Under the pieces are notes generated by a model. That model saw only the letters and a list, made by a program, of their open reading frames with translations, was not told where the DNA came from and searched no databases. A stretch of DNA of 64,000 nt from Acheta domesticus (lineage: Eukaryota; Arthropoda; Insecta; Orthoptera; Gryllidae): the NCBI GenBank assembly GCA_031308135.1, contig JAHLJT010009419.1, positions 36,387,221 to 36,451,220 of the forward strand. Reading direction: 5' to 3'. Made by a program: the position numbers and the translations under genes. Positions 63,106-64,000 of the stretch are shown here, in pieces; position 1 is the first letter of the stretch; the number at the start of each line of letters is the position of its first letter.

Positions 63106-64000
63106 CCTTAGACATCAAGTAACAAACACTCCACATGGAATGAGTTAAATTTCTGTTCACTCATAACCACTTTGGATTTAATAGCGTTCATTCATAACTA
63201 CCTCGCGACTATTAAACAATAATAGTTTAAAAATAAAACAAGACGCGCTACTAAAATAAATTCAGTTTTAATACAGCAAAATACACAGAAATAATAGTAC
63301 AGAGAATGAAAAGCAAAGCGTTTGGGAATGCATGGCGTGCCTAAACCTTCCTTCCTCTTAGCGTTACTTCTCAACACTTACTCAGATAAAAGAAAAGTAC
63401 ATGTCATTATTTCAAGATCTACCATTGAATGAAGTTACGAAGAAGAATTAATATGGTTGAAAATGACTTGGAAAGAGGTACATGTCTTTCGAATATAAAA
63501 TTTCGAGCAGCAAGGATGCACGCTGAAAATTAGATATGTGTGGGATATCGCAGTAGAAAAGTTTTAAAAAATGTTCTACGTATTGCTTAGATGGAAAATG
63601 GAAAATTACCCAAACATTTTTTCGTGTCGTTCAGTATTGAGCCTCAAAGACCAATAAAATGAGACCAGTGAAACGAGCAATGTAAAAAAAAAGAAGAGGA
63701 AGAAAATCGAGATTGTTGTTAAATAATTTATAGGAGTAGACACAAAGATATGAAGGAGAAGACGTTCGATAGAATTGTTACCTATCAAGCCAGTTGTTAT
63801 CAGCCAGCTGACAGATTTATAAATTAGGCGACTTAAATAGACTCTTCCCTTGAAACGAGACTGAGAAGAAAATATAGTACCTCTTACCAGTTCCCAGAAT
63901 AATTCCCCCTTTGAATACTTCCTAGAACCCTTTATCTATGCCTCACAAACGCAATGGCCTCAATCAAAATAAAATACACAATTGTTGAACGAAAGGCAAG
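63106..64000. other. unique AT-rich sequence to window end
   Basis: No repeat or gene recognised. A purine run (AAAAAAAAAGAAGAGGAAGA) lies at about 63684. Confidence 0.45.

Overview
This window looks like nuclear DNA of a large, repeat-rich arthropod genome, most likely a hemimetabolous insect. The fossils of mariner (HTH_48 type), Tc1, piggyBac-type and non-LTR elements, the tRNA-headed SINE and the very AT-rich background point that way. A cockroach, termite or stick insect would fit from remembered similarity of the mariner relic, but that is inference and no database was searched. There are no bacterial-style operons, no rRNA genes, no convincing tRNA gene and no CRISPR array. I found no intact protein-coding gene. 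Almost every open frame is either random AT-rich sequence or a by-product of a tandem repeat that lacks stop codons.

Layout. 0-9 kb: a 21-bp minisatellite, a Family A repeat that appears split by about 600 bp, a Family B repeat, a 5'-truncated LINE whose reverse-transcriptase C-terminus is still readable, and a mariner copy that has lost most of its transposase. 9-27 kb: a GC-rich low-complexity stretch, an exact 8 x 14-bp array, a Tc1 relic, several MITE-like inverted-repeat elements, further Family A and B copies, a second mariner relic and a second copy of the LINE tail. A zero-length-exon splice signature lies at 26135/26136 and a long, nearly perfect inverted repeat at 26.4-26.5 kb. 27-32 kb: pyrimidine-rich DNA holding a tRNA-derived SINE (Family C), a 22-bp minisatellite and a broken transposon-associated gene. 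33-41 kb: a TTAA-flanked piggyBac-type MITE, two more Family C copies (one carrying a 0.7-kb internal expansion), an exact 106-bp duplication and a 15-bp GC-box-like array. 42-55 kb: Family B copies interleaved with two sets of locally duplicated unique-looking blocks (F and G), another SINE and another MITE. 56.6-59.4 kb: a 2.7-kb array of a 62-bp GC-rich unit that is open in all six frames. 59.4-64 kb: mostly unique AT-rich DNA with one palindromic MITE.

The simplest reading is an intergenic desert or the inside of a giant intron. The intron reading is favoured, but not proved, by the recursive-splice-like site. The features do not form a pathway. What links them is element biology: nested and interrupted repeats, non-autonomous elements alongside relics of autonomous ones, and minisatellites whose period and base content create spurious long ORFs.
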